Shown here piece by piece: positions 1-10,000 of a stretch of DNA of 64,000 nucleotides. A program made the position numbers and the translations under genes. Under the pieces are notes generated by a model that ran no database searches, had not been told where the DNA came from, and saw nothing but the letters and a program-made list of their open reading frames with translations. Every line of letters starts with the position of its first letter. The stretch's first letter is position 1. Source of the stretch: JAFGCY01 sp964609245 (GTDB lineage: Bacteria > 4484-113 > JAFGCY01); contig CAZSSB010000009.1 in NCBI GenBank assembly GCA_964609245.1, forward strand, positions 1 through 64,000, written 5' to 3'.

Positions 1-7
1 TGATGCA

Positions 8-25
8 GCGCCGCTTCGGCGGCGC
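8..25. terminator. GC-rich UUCG hairpin at the window edge
   Basis: A perfect 7-bp stem (GCGCCGC / GCGGCGC) closes a TTCG tetraloop. No T-run follows, so it is not a canonical intrinsic terminator. It may end a gene lying outside the window or be a structured 3' end. Confidence 0.3.
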
Positions 26-169
26 GGAAGTTAACGTTTGGTATGGATGAGTCTGCCTGCTGTGATTACCTGGTCAAATCCCACAACGAGGTTTCCCCAG
101 TTACGTGGTGCCGGCCGGTCTTGGCATACCAGAGCGAGCATCAAGACCAGTTGCGTGTAGGAGTCGTAG

Positions 170-448
170 ATGAACATCTATTGCGGCAATCTGTCATACG
201 ACCTCTCTGAGGAAGAACTGCGCGAGGCCTTCGCCGCGCACGGCGCGGTGGACGACGCGCGCGTAATCCAGGACAAGTTCTCCGGCAAGTCACGAGGCTT
301 CGGCTTCGTCGAGATGCCGAACGATGAGGAGGCCCGGGCCGCGATTACTGCGCTCAACGGCACCATGCTCAAGGGCCGTGAGCTGACGGCCAACGAGGCG
401 CGCCCGCGCGAGGAGCGCGGCGGCGGTGGCGGGGGCGAGCGCTGGTAA
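170..448 (+). CDS. RRM-domain RNA-binding protein
   Basis: This 92-residue protein is a single RNA-recognition motif of the small glycine-rich type found in cyanobacteria and many other bacteria. The RNP2 strand (IYCGNL, residues 3-8) and RNP1 strand (KSRGFGFVEM, about residues 40-49) carry the expected aromatic residues for stacking on single-stranded RNA. The last ~12 residues are a Gly/Arg-rich tail. A Shine-Dalgarno-like TAGGAG lies about 6 nt before the ATG. Relatives are often cold- or stress-inducible RNA chaperones; that role is inferred from the family. No confident promoter was found in the ~145 bp upstream. Confidence 0.93.
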   Translation: MNIYCGNLSYDLSEEELREAFAAHGAVDDARVIQDKFSGKSRGFGFVEMPNDEEARAAITALNGTMLKGRELTANEARPREERGGGGGGERW

Positions 449-472
449 GGCCCAGCCCCCCGCGCGCCCCGC

Positions 473-3400
473 TCAGCGATAGAGGATGCCAACCGCCGCG
501 CGCTGCTGGCCGCCGTCGATCCGATAGCCGGTCAGCACGACGTCGCCGCCTGAGTTGCGGCTGATGCCGACCGGTGACCCGTGCAACTGATCGGGCAATT
601 CGGTCACCGTCCAGGCGTCGTCGAGCCGCTCGATCAGCTGCATGCGGCTGTCCTCCAGCGGGGTGTCGGTTCGGTAGTAGAGCACGAGCGGCGAAGCGAG
701 ATGGTAGAACGCGGCCAGGCTGCGGCCGTCGGTTCCGGTCGTGACGGCGACCCGCTCCCAGGTGAAGCTGCCGGCGCTCGGTCGGATACCGAGATGGATG
801 CCGGGTTCAGCGCCGCTTAACTCCAGGGCCACGCACGCTGCGCCGCCCGCGTGGTAGTCGAGGCCCACGCCGGCGGTGCTGTTGAGCGCGGCGGTGGAGA
901 TCAGTTCCGGCGGGTCCCAGCTGCCCTGGTCGGATTCGATCAGCCACACGTTGTCGTCGGAGTCAATGGCGGCGATGCCCCACTCACCGCCGCTGCGGGG
1001 GGCGACGGCCAGCGCCATGATGGTGGCGGAGCCACTGAGCACTTCGGTGGCACCGGACCAGGAAGGCTCGCTCCAGCGGCGCACCTCGATGCTGGTGCCG
1101 CCGCTGGCCGCGTAGCACAGCAGGTTCGAGCCGGAGAAGAAGTTGTACTTCAGGCGCGCCAGCGAGGTGCCGCCAAACAGGCCGACCTGGATCACGTCCG
1201 GGACGTCGGGCAGAAACCACGTAATCACCAGCTGGCCGCTGTCCGTATAGCTGCCGATCAGGAAGTCGCCGGCATAGGTCAGCGGACAGGCCGTGTGCGG
1301 CGTGCACCAGGCGTCCGTGCCGATGTCGGTGAAGGACAGCGCCGAGCCCAGGCCGGTCGCAACCGAGGCGCGGGCCGACGGGTAGGGCTGCTCGGACAGG
1401 CTGAGCAGCGATCCGTCGGTCAGCAGCAGCGGCTGATGGTTCTCCAGGATGTTGGCGGTACCGGTCGGGGAATACAGTGCCGCAGCGCTGTACGTCACGG
1501 CGCGCCGCAGGAACCGGCCCCGGCACTCACCGTCACGCGTCTCGGTGACCGCCGCATAGACACCGCTGTCCGCGCCATCATCCAGATACGCCCCGGCACC
1601 CCCGGTGGCTGCGCCCACGCCGCCCACGATGTCGTACTGCTCGCCTCGGCCGTCGTCGCCGGTGCTGTCAAAGCCTCGCAGACACTCGGTCTCGTCGGCA
1701 TCCACGTCGGTCCAGTAGAACAGCGACTCGTTGTCGCCGTCGGCGGTCAGGCCGACCCCCGTCAGCGCCGTGGCCGGCGCGTCCAACTCCACGAACTGGT
1801 CGCTGGCGTTGGCCGCGCCGTAGTTGTCGCCGTAGTAGGCTCGATCGCCGTCCGTGACGCACGCCCAGAACACGTGGCTCGTGTCGTCGGGGTCGCCGCC
1901 GGTCGTGATCAGAGTCGGGTTACCGGTTAAGGTCTGGAGGCTCTGATCGCTGTCGCTGCCGTCGGTAAACGACCACTGGTGGATTTCGCCGGGCTTGGTG
2001 TAGGCGAAGCGCGACGTTATATCGTCCCGCTCGACGTCGAGCGGCAGCGCGGCGTTCGTGCCCACCGCCGTGGTGCCGGTGCTGAAGCCGCCGCCCGCCT
2101 GCTCGTGCCAGATGTGCACGCTGTAGTCGGTATCCGCGCCGTTGGCACTGCCGGCCAGCAGCCCGACCGCCACGCGCCCGGCGGCCGACAGGTCCAGCCG
2201 GCCCAGCGCCAGGAAATCGCCCGTGGCCTGGCCAGTCGCGGCGCTGGACCAGTTCGCGCCGTTGAACTCATACACCGTCCAGTCGATATCGGTACCGTCT
2301 TGGTTCGCGACGAGCGCGGCGGCGACGGAGGCGTTGACCGCGATGTCGCACAGGTAGTCCGCCGCCAGGGCGCTGCCGCTGATCGTCAGCCAGGAGGAGC
2401 CGTTGTAGAGCCTGAGCTGCGGAGTCCCGCCGGCCAGCAGCAGCGCCGCGATGCGCCCGCTGGCCGAGTCCGCGTCCAGGCCGATGACGCTGCCGGGCAG
2501 TCCGGTGGCCTGCGCGGCCTGAAAGTAGTCGTAGTGCATGGTGACGTCGATCTCGTCCGTGATCGAAACGTAGGTGCCGTCGGTGACCGTTAGTCTTACC
2601 GTGGCGTGTCCCCGCTGCGTGTAGATGCGGGTGACCTCTTGGGGGCCGGTGGTGGTCTCGTCGACGATGCCGTCATCGGTGAAGTCCCACTTGAAGAGCA
2701 ACTCCTCCAGGGGCGTGTCGAGATCGGTCGTGCCGGAGGGATCGAAGGTCACGGGCAGGCCGTTTTTCACTGCCGGCGGATCGTAGGTGAACGAGGGCAC
2801 CGGCGGTGTGCTGCCGAGTGTCGTCAGCTGCGGCGTGTTGCTCATGGCGCTCTGGGCGCCGCCGTAATAGGCGCGCACGCCCACGTAGTACTCGGTCTCG
2901 GCCAGCAGATCCGTCAGCCGCCACGAGGTGCCCGCGATCACGCCTTCGTGCCGTTTCTCCACGCCGTCGTCATTCACGGTGAACCCGTCGAAGGGACCGG
3001 TGTAGACCTCGTAGCCCTGCAGGCCCGTGGGGTCCTCCGGCGCCTGCCAGCTCAGATCGGCCCAGAAGCTGCTGACGTCATCGACGGTAAGGTCAGTAGG
3101 CGGATCGCGGGGATCGTCCGTCAGCGTAGTGGCGGTGACGGTGGCGGAAGGCGGGCTCTCGTTCTGTGCAACGTCGAGGGCGGTGACGCGGAAGTGATAG
3201 GTCTCGCCGGGATCCAGACCAGTGATGCCCAGTTCCTGCTGGATCTTGGGGGAAAAGCCGCGAAACTCACTGTCTTCCCCGTAGATGTCGAAGCCCGGCT
3301 CCGGGCCCGAGTAGACGTAGTAGCGCCACAGGTCAGCCTCTTCGTTGGCCGCCCAGTACACGGTGATCGTCGTCGCGGACGGTGGGTAATTGCCTACGCC

Positions 3401-4006
3401 ATGGGGGATGGCTGGCGGTGTTACGTCCTCATCGGCCTTGAGATTCAGTTGGAAGACTTCCAGGCTGTTGTCGCCGACGGCGGCCACGACGGCATAGGTG
3501 TATCCGGTGGGTGACAGGTAGTCGGCCCCCGCCCAATAGACGAACGAGGAGATGGTGTCACTCAGCGGGCCGTGGGCTTCCCAGCGGCCCGTGCTGTAGT
3601 TGCTGAGCAGCAACCAGAATTCGCTGTCACCGTCGGGTCCGGCTTCCAGCACCAGTTCGAGCGGCTTGAGGCCTGGGGTGAAGCTCCCCCAGCACCACAT
3701 TCCCCAGGCGGTGGTGCCGATCTCCGGTGTCAGTGCCAGATGCGGTCCGTCCACTGCGGCCCCCGCCGTCGAGATGTCGATGGCGTCGCGACCGTACCAG
3801 ATGTTGTTCTGCACCGAGACCGCACGCTGGAGATCAGGGACAGCATTGTCTGCGGGCAGCCCGGGCAGGTCCGCCAGGCCGACCGGGGTTTCAACAGCGA
3901 GAGGCAGCGACTGCGCCGGCAGCGTGCTGCTGCCCTGACAGGCTGACAGCAGCATTGCGCTGACCGCCACGAGGACCGCCAGCTTAAGGTGCACGTAGTT
4001 CAACAT
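473..4006 (-). CDS. Large secreted lipoprotein with two fibronectin-III domains, a PKD domain and propeller-like repeats
   Basis: The chosen start (ATG at 4006, not an upstream in-frame start at 4159) puts a signal peptide with lipobox LLSAC (Cys23) at the N-terminus and gives 1177 residues. Residues about 70-190 form a domain resembling the N-terminal part of the lipoprotein at 37.8-38.8 kb. Two fibronectin type III domains follow (about 196-295 and 300-395), then a PKD domain (about 400-490, WDFTDDG core). The remaining ~680 residues are repetitive beta-strand sequence of beta-propeller type. It is probably anchored at the outer surface and used for adhesion or binding; the ligand is unknown. 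It is divergent to the S8 protease gene. Confidence 0.85.
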   Translation of the reverse strand: MLNYVHLKLAVLVAVSAMLLSACQGSSTLPAQSLPLAVETPVGLADLPGLPADNAVPDLQRAVSVQNNIWYGRDAIDISTAGAAVDGPHLALTPEIGTTAWGMWCWGSFTPGLKPLELVLEAGPDGDSEFWLLLSNYSTGRWEAHGPLSDTISSFVYWAGADYLSPTGYTYAVVAAVGDNSLEVFQLNLKADEDVTPPAIPHGVGNYPPSATTITVYWAANEEADLWRYYVYSGPEPGFDIYGEDSEFRGFSPKIQQELGITGLDPGETYHFRVTALDVAQNESPPSATVTATTLTDDPRDPPTDLTVDDVSSFWADLSWQAPEDPTGLQGYEVYTGPFDGFTVNDDGVEKRHEGVIAGTSWRLTDLLAETEYYVGVRAYYGGAQSAMSNTPQLTTLGSTPPVPSFTYDPPAVKNGLPVTFDPSGTTDLDTPLEELLFKWDFTDDGIVDETTTGPQEVTRIYTQRGHATVRLTVTDGTYVSITDEIDVTMHYDYFQAAQATGLPGSVIGLDADSASGRIAALLLAGGTPQLRLYNGSSWLTISGSALAADYLCDIAVNASVAAALVANQDGTDIDWTVYEFNGANWSSAATGQATGDFLALGRLDLSAAGRVAVGLLAGSANGADTDYSVHIWHEQAGGGFSTGTTAVGTNAALPLDVERDDITSRFAYTKPGEIHQWSFTDGSDSDQSLQTLTGNPTLITTGGDPDDTSHVFWACVTDGDRAYYGDNYGAANASDQFVELDAPATALTGVGLTADGDNESLFYWTDVDADETECLRGFDSTGDDGRGEQYDIVGGVGAATGGAGAYLDDGADSGVYAAVTETRDGECRGRFLRRAVTYSAAALYSPTGTANILENHQPLLLTDGSLLSLSEQPYPSARASVATGLGSALSFTDIGTDAWCTPHTACPLTYAGDFLIGSYTDSGQLVITWFLPDVPDVIQVGLFGGTSLARLKYNFFSGSNLLCYAASGGTSIEVRRWSEPSWSGATEVLSGSATIMALAVAPRSGGEWGIAAIDSDDNVWLIESDQGSWDPPELISTAALNSTAGVGLDYHAGGAACVALELSGAEPGIHLGIRPSAGSFTWERVAVTTGTDGRSLAAFYHLASPLVLYYRTDTPLEDSRMQLIERLDDAWTVTELPDQLHGSPVGISRNSGGDVVLTGYRIDGGQQRAAVGILYR

Positions 4007-4048
4007 AATGCTGACCTGCTTTCCGAGGCCGTGTGCCGCCGGTAAGAC

Positions 4049-4064
4049 ACTAGTACCTAGTATA
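4049..4064 (-). promoter_or_regulatory. Palindrome plus -10 box for the lipoprotein at 473-4006
   Basis: On the minus strand TATACT (4059-4064) lies 52 nt before the ATG, followed by the inverted repeat ACTAG-TAC-CTAGT (4049-4061). The same TATACTAGGTA string occurs before the thioesterase gene at 55971. No good -35 box is seen. The inverted repeat would sit at the transcription start and could be an operator. Confidence 0.4.
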
Positions 4065-4161
4065 ACCGCGTTGCTGGTCCATCTCACTCGATTAGCAAGC
4101 AGTGATCGCCCGCTGACACTTGCTCTTCGGGTAGTATTTGGGGGACCAGCCGGAAGCAAAG

Positions 4162-6939
4162 ATGTTGCGTCGAACGAACAGACTCGCTATAGCGCTGCCG
4201 TATTCCCCGGCACGGCGTGCCGCATCGCTGGCAGTGATGGCCCTGCTGCTGGGCTGCGGAGCCGGATCGGACCGGCTGACGAGCGACACGCCGACTTCGA
4301 GTGCGGTGCAGGCCGGCGGAGTCCCGGCGGGCGGGCAGGTTGCAGTTGAGGACTACACGCCGTCGGGTAAGCCGGGCCTGGACTATGCGCCGGACATCCT
4401 GCTGGTCGGCTATCGACCCGGCGCCACACTGCCCGCGGCGTACGCAGCGGAGTCATCGCGGCTGGTGCAGAGTGCGCTGGCGCGTCCTAATCCGGTGCTG
4501 CGGCGCAATCCGGGCTTCGGGGCGATCACCAGCGCGATCGCTGACTGCTATCGAATGCAGGTGCACACCGAGGCCTACGTCGGCGGCTGCAACTTCGCGG
4601 CATTCGATCTGCCGGCCGGGGCGAACGGAGAGGCAATCCTCGCCGACCTGCGCGTGCGGTTCGCAGACGTGCTGGTCGGCGCCGGGTACTGCCCGCTGGG
4701 CCGCGCCGCCTTCGTGCCCGACGATCCGGATTTCGTGCTGAGCACCCCAACGGAGGGGGGGCAGTGGGGCCAGCGCCGGATCGGCTGCGAATACGCCTGG
4801 GACCTGACGCGGGGGGATCCCGACGTGCTGATCGGCGTGGTGGACACGGGCGTGACGCTGAACCACGAGGATCTGGCCGGGCAGGTGCTGGACCCCGAGA
4901 TTGCTTTCCCGGGCCAGCAGCTCGACTTGGCCAACGACGACAACACGATGGAAGACGACGACGGGCATGGCACCGCCGTGGCCGGCATGGTTGCCGCGAC
5001 CACGGACAACGCCACCGCCGTAGCCAGCGTCGCCCACGGCTGCCGGATCATCCCGGTCAAGATCGCCAACGACCGGTTCTTCGCCAGCTACGCGGACATG
5101 GCGGCGGGCTGCCTGCTGGCGGCGCAGCTGGGCGCGCGCGTGGTCAACATGAGTTGGTACGGGGAAAACGCCGCGGGTGTGCTCAAAGTTGCGGTCGATC
5201 AACTGGCCGCCGACGGGGTGCTGCTGGTGATCAGCGCGGGCAATCTCGGCTCGGACGTGCCGGCGTACCCGGGGGCCTATGAGAACTGCCTGAGCGTCGG
5301 GGCGACTACGGATCACGACAGCCGCACCGCATTCAGCAACTACGGGTCCGATGTGGACGTGGCGGCGCCGGGTGAGGACCTGAAGGTGCTGACCAACACC
5401 GGTGCTTACAAGGAGTGGTGGGGCACCAGCTTTTCTGCGCCGCTGGTCGCTGGTGGTGCGGCGCTGCTGTGGAGCTATGCTCCGGAGCTGACACTGGAGA
5501 GCGTGCGTTCGCTGCTGGAGCGGACCGGCCCACCGACGACCGGCTTTCAGTTGGCCAGTGACGTACGGCGGCTGGATCTGGCGCTGGCGCTGGGCAGCGT
5601 GGTGGGGATCGAGGCGCCGTCGCCGGACCGTCTGATCCAGCGCGACCAAATTGTGCTGGCTCCCGAACTCAACGGCGACGTGCTTTCCGTTGAGCTATAC
5701 GCCGACGAGCAGCTGGCCGGGGAGCTCAGCGCCCCGCCCTGGGCCTTTCAGCTGGATCTCTCCGCCTACAGCTTCGAGCTGGTCGAACTGGAGTTCCGTG
5801 CCATCGGCGAGGCGGCCACCGCCAGCGACTTCCTCACCATCCTCGTCGACAACACGCTGCCGGTCTACGAGCTTGCCGAGGGCTTCGACGGCCTGGAGTA
5901 CGGTGCGCAGCCGCTCGATGTCCGCGACTACTCGCCGCAGCTGCTCGGCAGCCTGAGGCAGATGCCGACCGCGCAGTGGACGGCGGAGGACGTGGCCGCG
6001 AACGGGCCGGGCCGCTGGGCACTTGCCAGCGACGGTTTCGACGGCACAGTTGGAATGCGCGTGCGCGCGACGGCAGAGGAATATGGTGCATTCGAGACCG
6101 ACGTGCTGATTACCCGCGGCATCGACCTGGCGGCGTCTGCGGACGCGCAGCTGAGCTTTCAGACGCGCTACAACATCGAGCAGAGCGCCAAGGACCACGA
6201 CCGCGGATGGGTACTGGTCACCACCGATCTGGGTGAGACGTTTACCGTGCTGGAGCAGGAGGGGGAGCCGCTGTCCTGCGGCGGATTCCTGGCTGCCTAC
6301 GAGCAGCAGCTTGTCGATCTGGGCAGCTGGCTTGGGGAGCAGTTCCATCTGGTGTTCTTGTTTGAGAGCGACGCCGACGGCAGTGGGGAGCAGCCCGGCG
6401 AGCCGGCGGGCTGGTGGGTGGACGAGATCGAGCTTAGTGGCACCGTGGTCCTGCTGGGCGGCCTGGAGGTGGAGTGCGCGTCGTATCCGGGAGCGGTGAC
6501 CGGGACCAGCACCATCACGGCGGTGCCCACCGCTCCGCTGCTGGCCGATCGGGTGGAGTACTGGCTGGACTTCGCGCCATTCGGCGAACTGGACGCCGGT
6601 GACATCGCGCTCGACTCCGAGTCCGCACCATATGCCGCCCAGATCGATCTCACCGCATTCCTCGGGCTGCCCAATCAGCACGGCATTCTGCGGGCCACGC
6701 CGATCGGCGCCGGGGACTTCGCCGGCCCGACGGTTACCGCTGACGTGTTCCTGTTCAACCAGCTGGGCGACGTGAACGGAGACGGCGCCGTGGACCTGGC
6801 TGACAGTGAGGCGTACCCGGCCATGCTGGGGCTGGACGCCGGCCACGAGAGCTTTGTGCCCTTCTTTGACAGCGACCTGGACGGCACAATCACCGAGGCG
6901 GACGCCGGAGCAGTCGGCTACTTCTACGGCGATTCGTAG
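4162..6939 (+). CDS. S8 (subtilisin-like) serine protease lipoprotein with C-terminal dockerin-like repeats
   Basis: A secreted subtilase of 925 residues. The ATG at 4162 is preferred over an in-frame TTG at 4138 because it leads directly into a lipoprotein signal with lipobox LLGC. The catalytic triad is visible: Asp228 in VVDTGV, His269 in DGHGTAVAG, Ser423 in GTSFSAP. A prodomain-like segment (about 60-200) precedes the catalytic domain. Beta-rich domains follow, including one starting around residue 570 that resembles a jelly-roll/immune-inhibitor-A accessory domain. Residues about 870-922 hold two EF-hand-like calcium loops (DVNGDGAVDLAD and DSDLDGTITEAD), as in dockerins. The next gene encodes a protein with a cohesin-like domain, so tethering is conceivable but unproven. 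Confidence 0.9.
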   Translation: MLRRTNRLAIALPYSPARRAASLAVMALLLGCGAGSDRLTSDTPTSSAVQAGGVPAGGQVAVEDYTPSGKPGLDYAPDILLVGYRPGATLPAAYAAESSRLVQSALARPNPVLRRNPGFGAITSAIADCYRMQVHTEAYVGGCNFAAFDLPAGANGEAILADLRVRFADVLVGAGYCPLGRAAFVPDDPDFVLSTPTEGGQWGQRRIGCEYAWDLTRGDPDVLIGVVDTGVTLNHEDLAGQVLDPEIAFPGQQLDLANDDNTMEDDDGHGTAVAGMVAATTDNATAVASVAHGCRIIPVKIANDRFFASYADMAAGCLLAAQLGARVVNMSWYGENAAGVLKVAVDQLAADGVLLVISAGNLGSDVPAYPGAYENCLSVGATTDHDSRTAFSNYGSDVDVAAPGEDLKVLTNTGAYKEWWGTSFSAPLVAGGAALLWSYAPELTLESVRSLLERTGPPTTGFQLASDVRRLDLALALGSVVGIEAPSPDRLIQRDQIVLAPELNGDVLSVELYADEQLAGELSAPPWAFQLDLSAYSFELVELEFRAIGEAATASDFLTILVDNTLPVYELAEGFDGLEYGAQPLDVRDYSPQLLGSLRQMPTAQWTAEDVAANGPGRWALASDGFDGTVGMRVRATAEEYGAFETDVLITRGIDLAASADAQLSFQTRYNIEQSAKDHDRGWVLVTTDLGETFTVLEQEGEPLSCGGFLAAYEQQLVDLGSWLGEQFHLVFLFESDADGSGEQPGEPAGWWVDEIELSGTVVLLGGLEVECASYPGAVTGTSTITAVPTAPLLADRVEYWLDFAPFGELDAGDIALDSESAPYAAQIDLTAFLGLPNQHGILRATPIGAGDFAGPTVTADVFLFNQLGDVNGDGAVDLADSEAYPAMLGLDAGHESFVPFFDSDLDGTITEADAGAVGYFYGDS

Positions 6940-6973
6940 ACCGCCGGTCACTGCGTAGTTGCCCACCGCCAGG

Positions 6974-7002
6974 TTGTGCGGCGATGCGCCGCAAGGTATC
7001 CT
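6974..7002 (+). promoter_or_regulatory. Promoter of the 7045-11022 lipoprotein gene
   Basis: TTGTGC (6974-6979), a 17-nt spacer, then TATCCT (6997-7002). The spacer contains an inverted repeat GCGGC-N5-GCCGC that could affect regulator binding. The mRNA leader would be about 36 nt and includes a GAGGGGG ribosome site at 7032-7038. Confidence 0.55.
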
Positions 7003-7044
7003 AGCTGGGTAGGACCCGATTACCCAATGTCGAGGGGGTAGGCT

Positions 7045-10000
7045 ATGGTGCTGCAACGCAGTCTGCTATTGGCTTCGTCCGGCTTCGCGTTCCTGATGCT
7101 GCTACTGATGGCTTCCTGTTCCGGTGGCAAGTCGGACGGCCCGGCTCGGCTGCCCCGAGTGGGGAGCGAACTGCACCTCGAAGTGCTTGAGGGCAGCTTC
7201 CTGGGCGAGCCGCAGCCGGGCAGCTTCCAGCTGGACATCCGCGAGGAAATGCAGGAACTGATCGCTCTGGTGTCCGTCGCAGACGCTCGTCGGCTGAAGG
7301 CGCTTTATTTCGCCATGGACTATAACCCAGCTGAATTGACGCCACTGGCAGTTGCGCCCACTGAGCGATTCCGGTCCGCAGCGCGAGAAGCCGGATTGCC
7401 CCCCGAGCTGCTGATGCTCGAAGTACTCGATAGGCCCGGCGTGGTGCACTGCGGGATGATCCTGCCGCGGCCACAGCTTCGCGAGGGCTTCAGCGGCGAT
7501 GGAGTGCTGGCTGAGGTGCGGTTCGCCCGCCGTCCGTTCGATCGCACGGCCAGTGCGCCACCGGTGACCGATGCTTCAGCCGTGCAACCGAACTGGATCG
7601 TGGAGTCGCGCACGCTGTCGTGGCGCTACAGCTGCCAGGGGGACTACAACCAGGATGGCTACGTCACGGTTAACGACCTGACCCCGCTGGGGGTGCACTT
7701 CGAGCTGGCCGGACCGTTCGATTACCTCTCGGCGCTCAGCGTGGTCGACGGCAATGACGATGGCTTCATCACCATCAGCGATATCACGTCTATTGGCCAG
7801 AACTTCGGACGCAGCGTTGAGGGCTATCACGTCTTTGCCAGTGAGGATATCGGCTTGCTGCCGGAGGGAAACGACACCCAGCCAATGCTCGAACCCTACG
7901 ATGCTGTTCCGTTTGAGGAGGGGGAAGGCGACCCGCTCGTAGATCGTCTGCACTACGCCCGCGAGTATCCCGAGCTGCCGCCGGATGCCTTCGTCTGGGT
8001 ACGCCCGGTCTCCGACGATCTGCACGGCACGCCCAGCATGCCGCAGTACCCGAAGGCGTGCATGTGGCAGAAATTCAACGTCAGCAGCGTCTCGCCGGCC
8101 TATGCCGGGACCAGCAACTCCGTGGCCATGGTGAATGGCCTCCCGGCGGTCTGCTACCGCGAGTTCGTCACGAAGCGGCTGGTCTTCCAGCGTGCGACCA
8201 GCCCGATCGGTGCCACCTGGGGACTGCCGGTGGGGCTCGACAGCAGTGACGACCCCGGGTATTTCACGTCGATGGCGCTGGTGGATGGCAAACCCGCAGT
8301 CAGCTACTATGCCGCTGACACGCATGACCTGCTCTACGCGGTTGCGCAGGACGGCAACGGGGTGTTCTGGTATTCGCCGTTGCTGATTGACCACAGCGGT
8401 GACGTAGGCCGCTGGTCGCAGCTGCTGGTGGTCAACGGTAACCCGGCGATCTGCTACCAGGACTTCACCAATGGCGGAGTGAAGTTCGTTCGCGCACTGA
8501 GCGCTACCGGATCGACCTGGGACACACCAGTTACAGCCGCCGCTTCCGGCGACATGGTTGAGTATTGCTCGATGGTCATCGCCAACGGCAATCCGGCGAT
8601 CTGCTATTACAACGCCAGCCAGCAGGACATGGAGTACGTGCGGGCGAACGACACCAGCGGTAGCAGCTGGGGAGCTGCCGCAGCGGTTGACCAGTCGATT
8701 GCTGATGAGGGCGTCGGCTGCTCGATGTTCATCGTGAATGGCCGACCCGCGATTGCCTACTGGAACAACGGAGCTTTGTTTTACATTCGAGCCTCCGATG
8801 CCAACGGTGGCAGCTGGGGGATCCCTGTCTGGCTTGACCCGACCAACCCTGGGATTCTCACCAGGGGTGTCAGCATCAGCCTGCATGTCAACAACGGCAA
8901 GCCAGCGGTCAGCTACTATTCAGGGACACCCAACCACGACCTGATGTACCTGCGCGCGCTCGATGCCGACGGCACGGCCTGGTCAGCGCCGTATGCCGTC
9001 GACAGCCCGGACAACGTTGGCGTGGACTGCCACCTGACCAATGTGGGCACGAGCCCGGCGATCAGCTACTTCGATGACACCGCCAATCATCTCAAGTTCG
9101 CGATTTGCGTCAACGCCTTCAACCAGGCTCCGACCGCGACGCTGGTCGTGCCGCAGCCCAGTGTCAAACTCGGCCAGCCACACCTGTTGGACGCCTCCGG
9201 CAGCTTCGACCCGGACGGTGAAGTGGTGATGTACGAGTGGGACTTCAATGACGACGAGAGCATTGACCTCAACACCGGGATTGATCCCCACGCGGAGTAC
9301 ATCTATCCCGAGCCCGGGGTCTACGTCCCCCGTGTGTGGGTTACGGACAACTCCGGTGCATCAGTGGTAGCGTCTGCCGAGGTTGAGGTGCGGGAGAACA
9401 TCCGCCCGCATGCGGAGCTCGTTGCCACCCCTGATTTCGGCAATCCGCCGTTCGTGGTCAACTTCGACGCTTCGGGCAGTTCCGACGAAGATGGCACCAT
9501 CGTCAGCTACGAGTGGGACTGGGACGGTGATGGCATCTTCGATGCCTCGACTGACAACGACCCTCACTGGTCCTGGGAGTACGAGGTGTCCGGTGAGTTC
9601 CTGGCGGCGGTCAAGGTCACAGATGACAGCGGTGGCTCGGACACCGGCACTGTGCTGTGCTCAAGCAACAGCGGCCCAATCGCTGTGGTCGCGCCTGATC
9701 CTGTTTCCGGTCCCGCCCCGCTGGACGTGGCCTTCGATGGAAGCGGCAGCTACGACAGCGATGGCAGCATCGTCGAGCACTGGTGGGATGTGCGTGATGA
9801 CGGAGTCTACGAGGCGCACGATGGCGGCCCGCCCGACCATTTCGAAGCCAGGCTGATCTGGAACGGTGGGGTCAAGGTACGGCTGAGAGTGAAGGACAAC
9901 GGCGGCATGTTCGGTTCCGCGGTGGCGACCATCAACGTCAGCGGAGGCTGGCATGTAAGTCAGGTAGACGAGAGCGGCAATGTCGGTTCGGCACTGTCGC

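Noticed and set aside
851..1930. Long open frame (359 codons) antisense to the fibronectin/PKD lipoprotein
   Set aside because: It is a GC-rich shadow frame of the 473-4006 gene; low-complexity Gly/Arg/Val composition and no recognisable domain.
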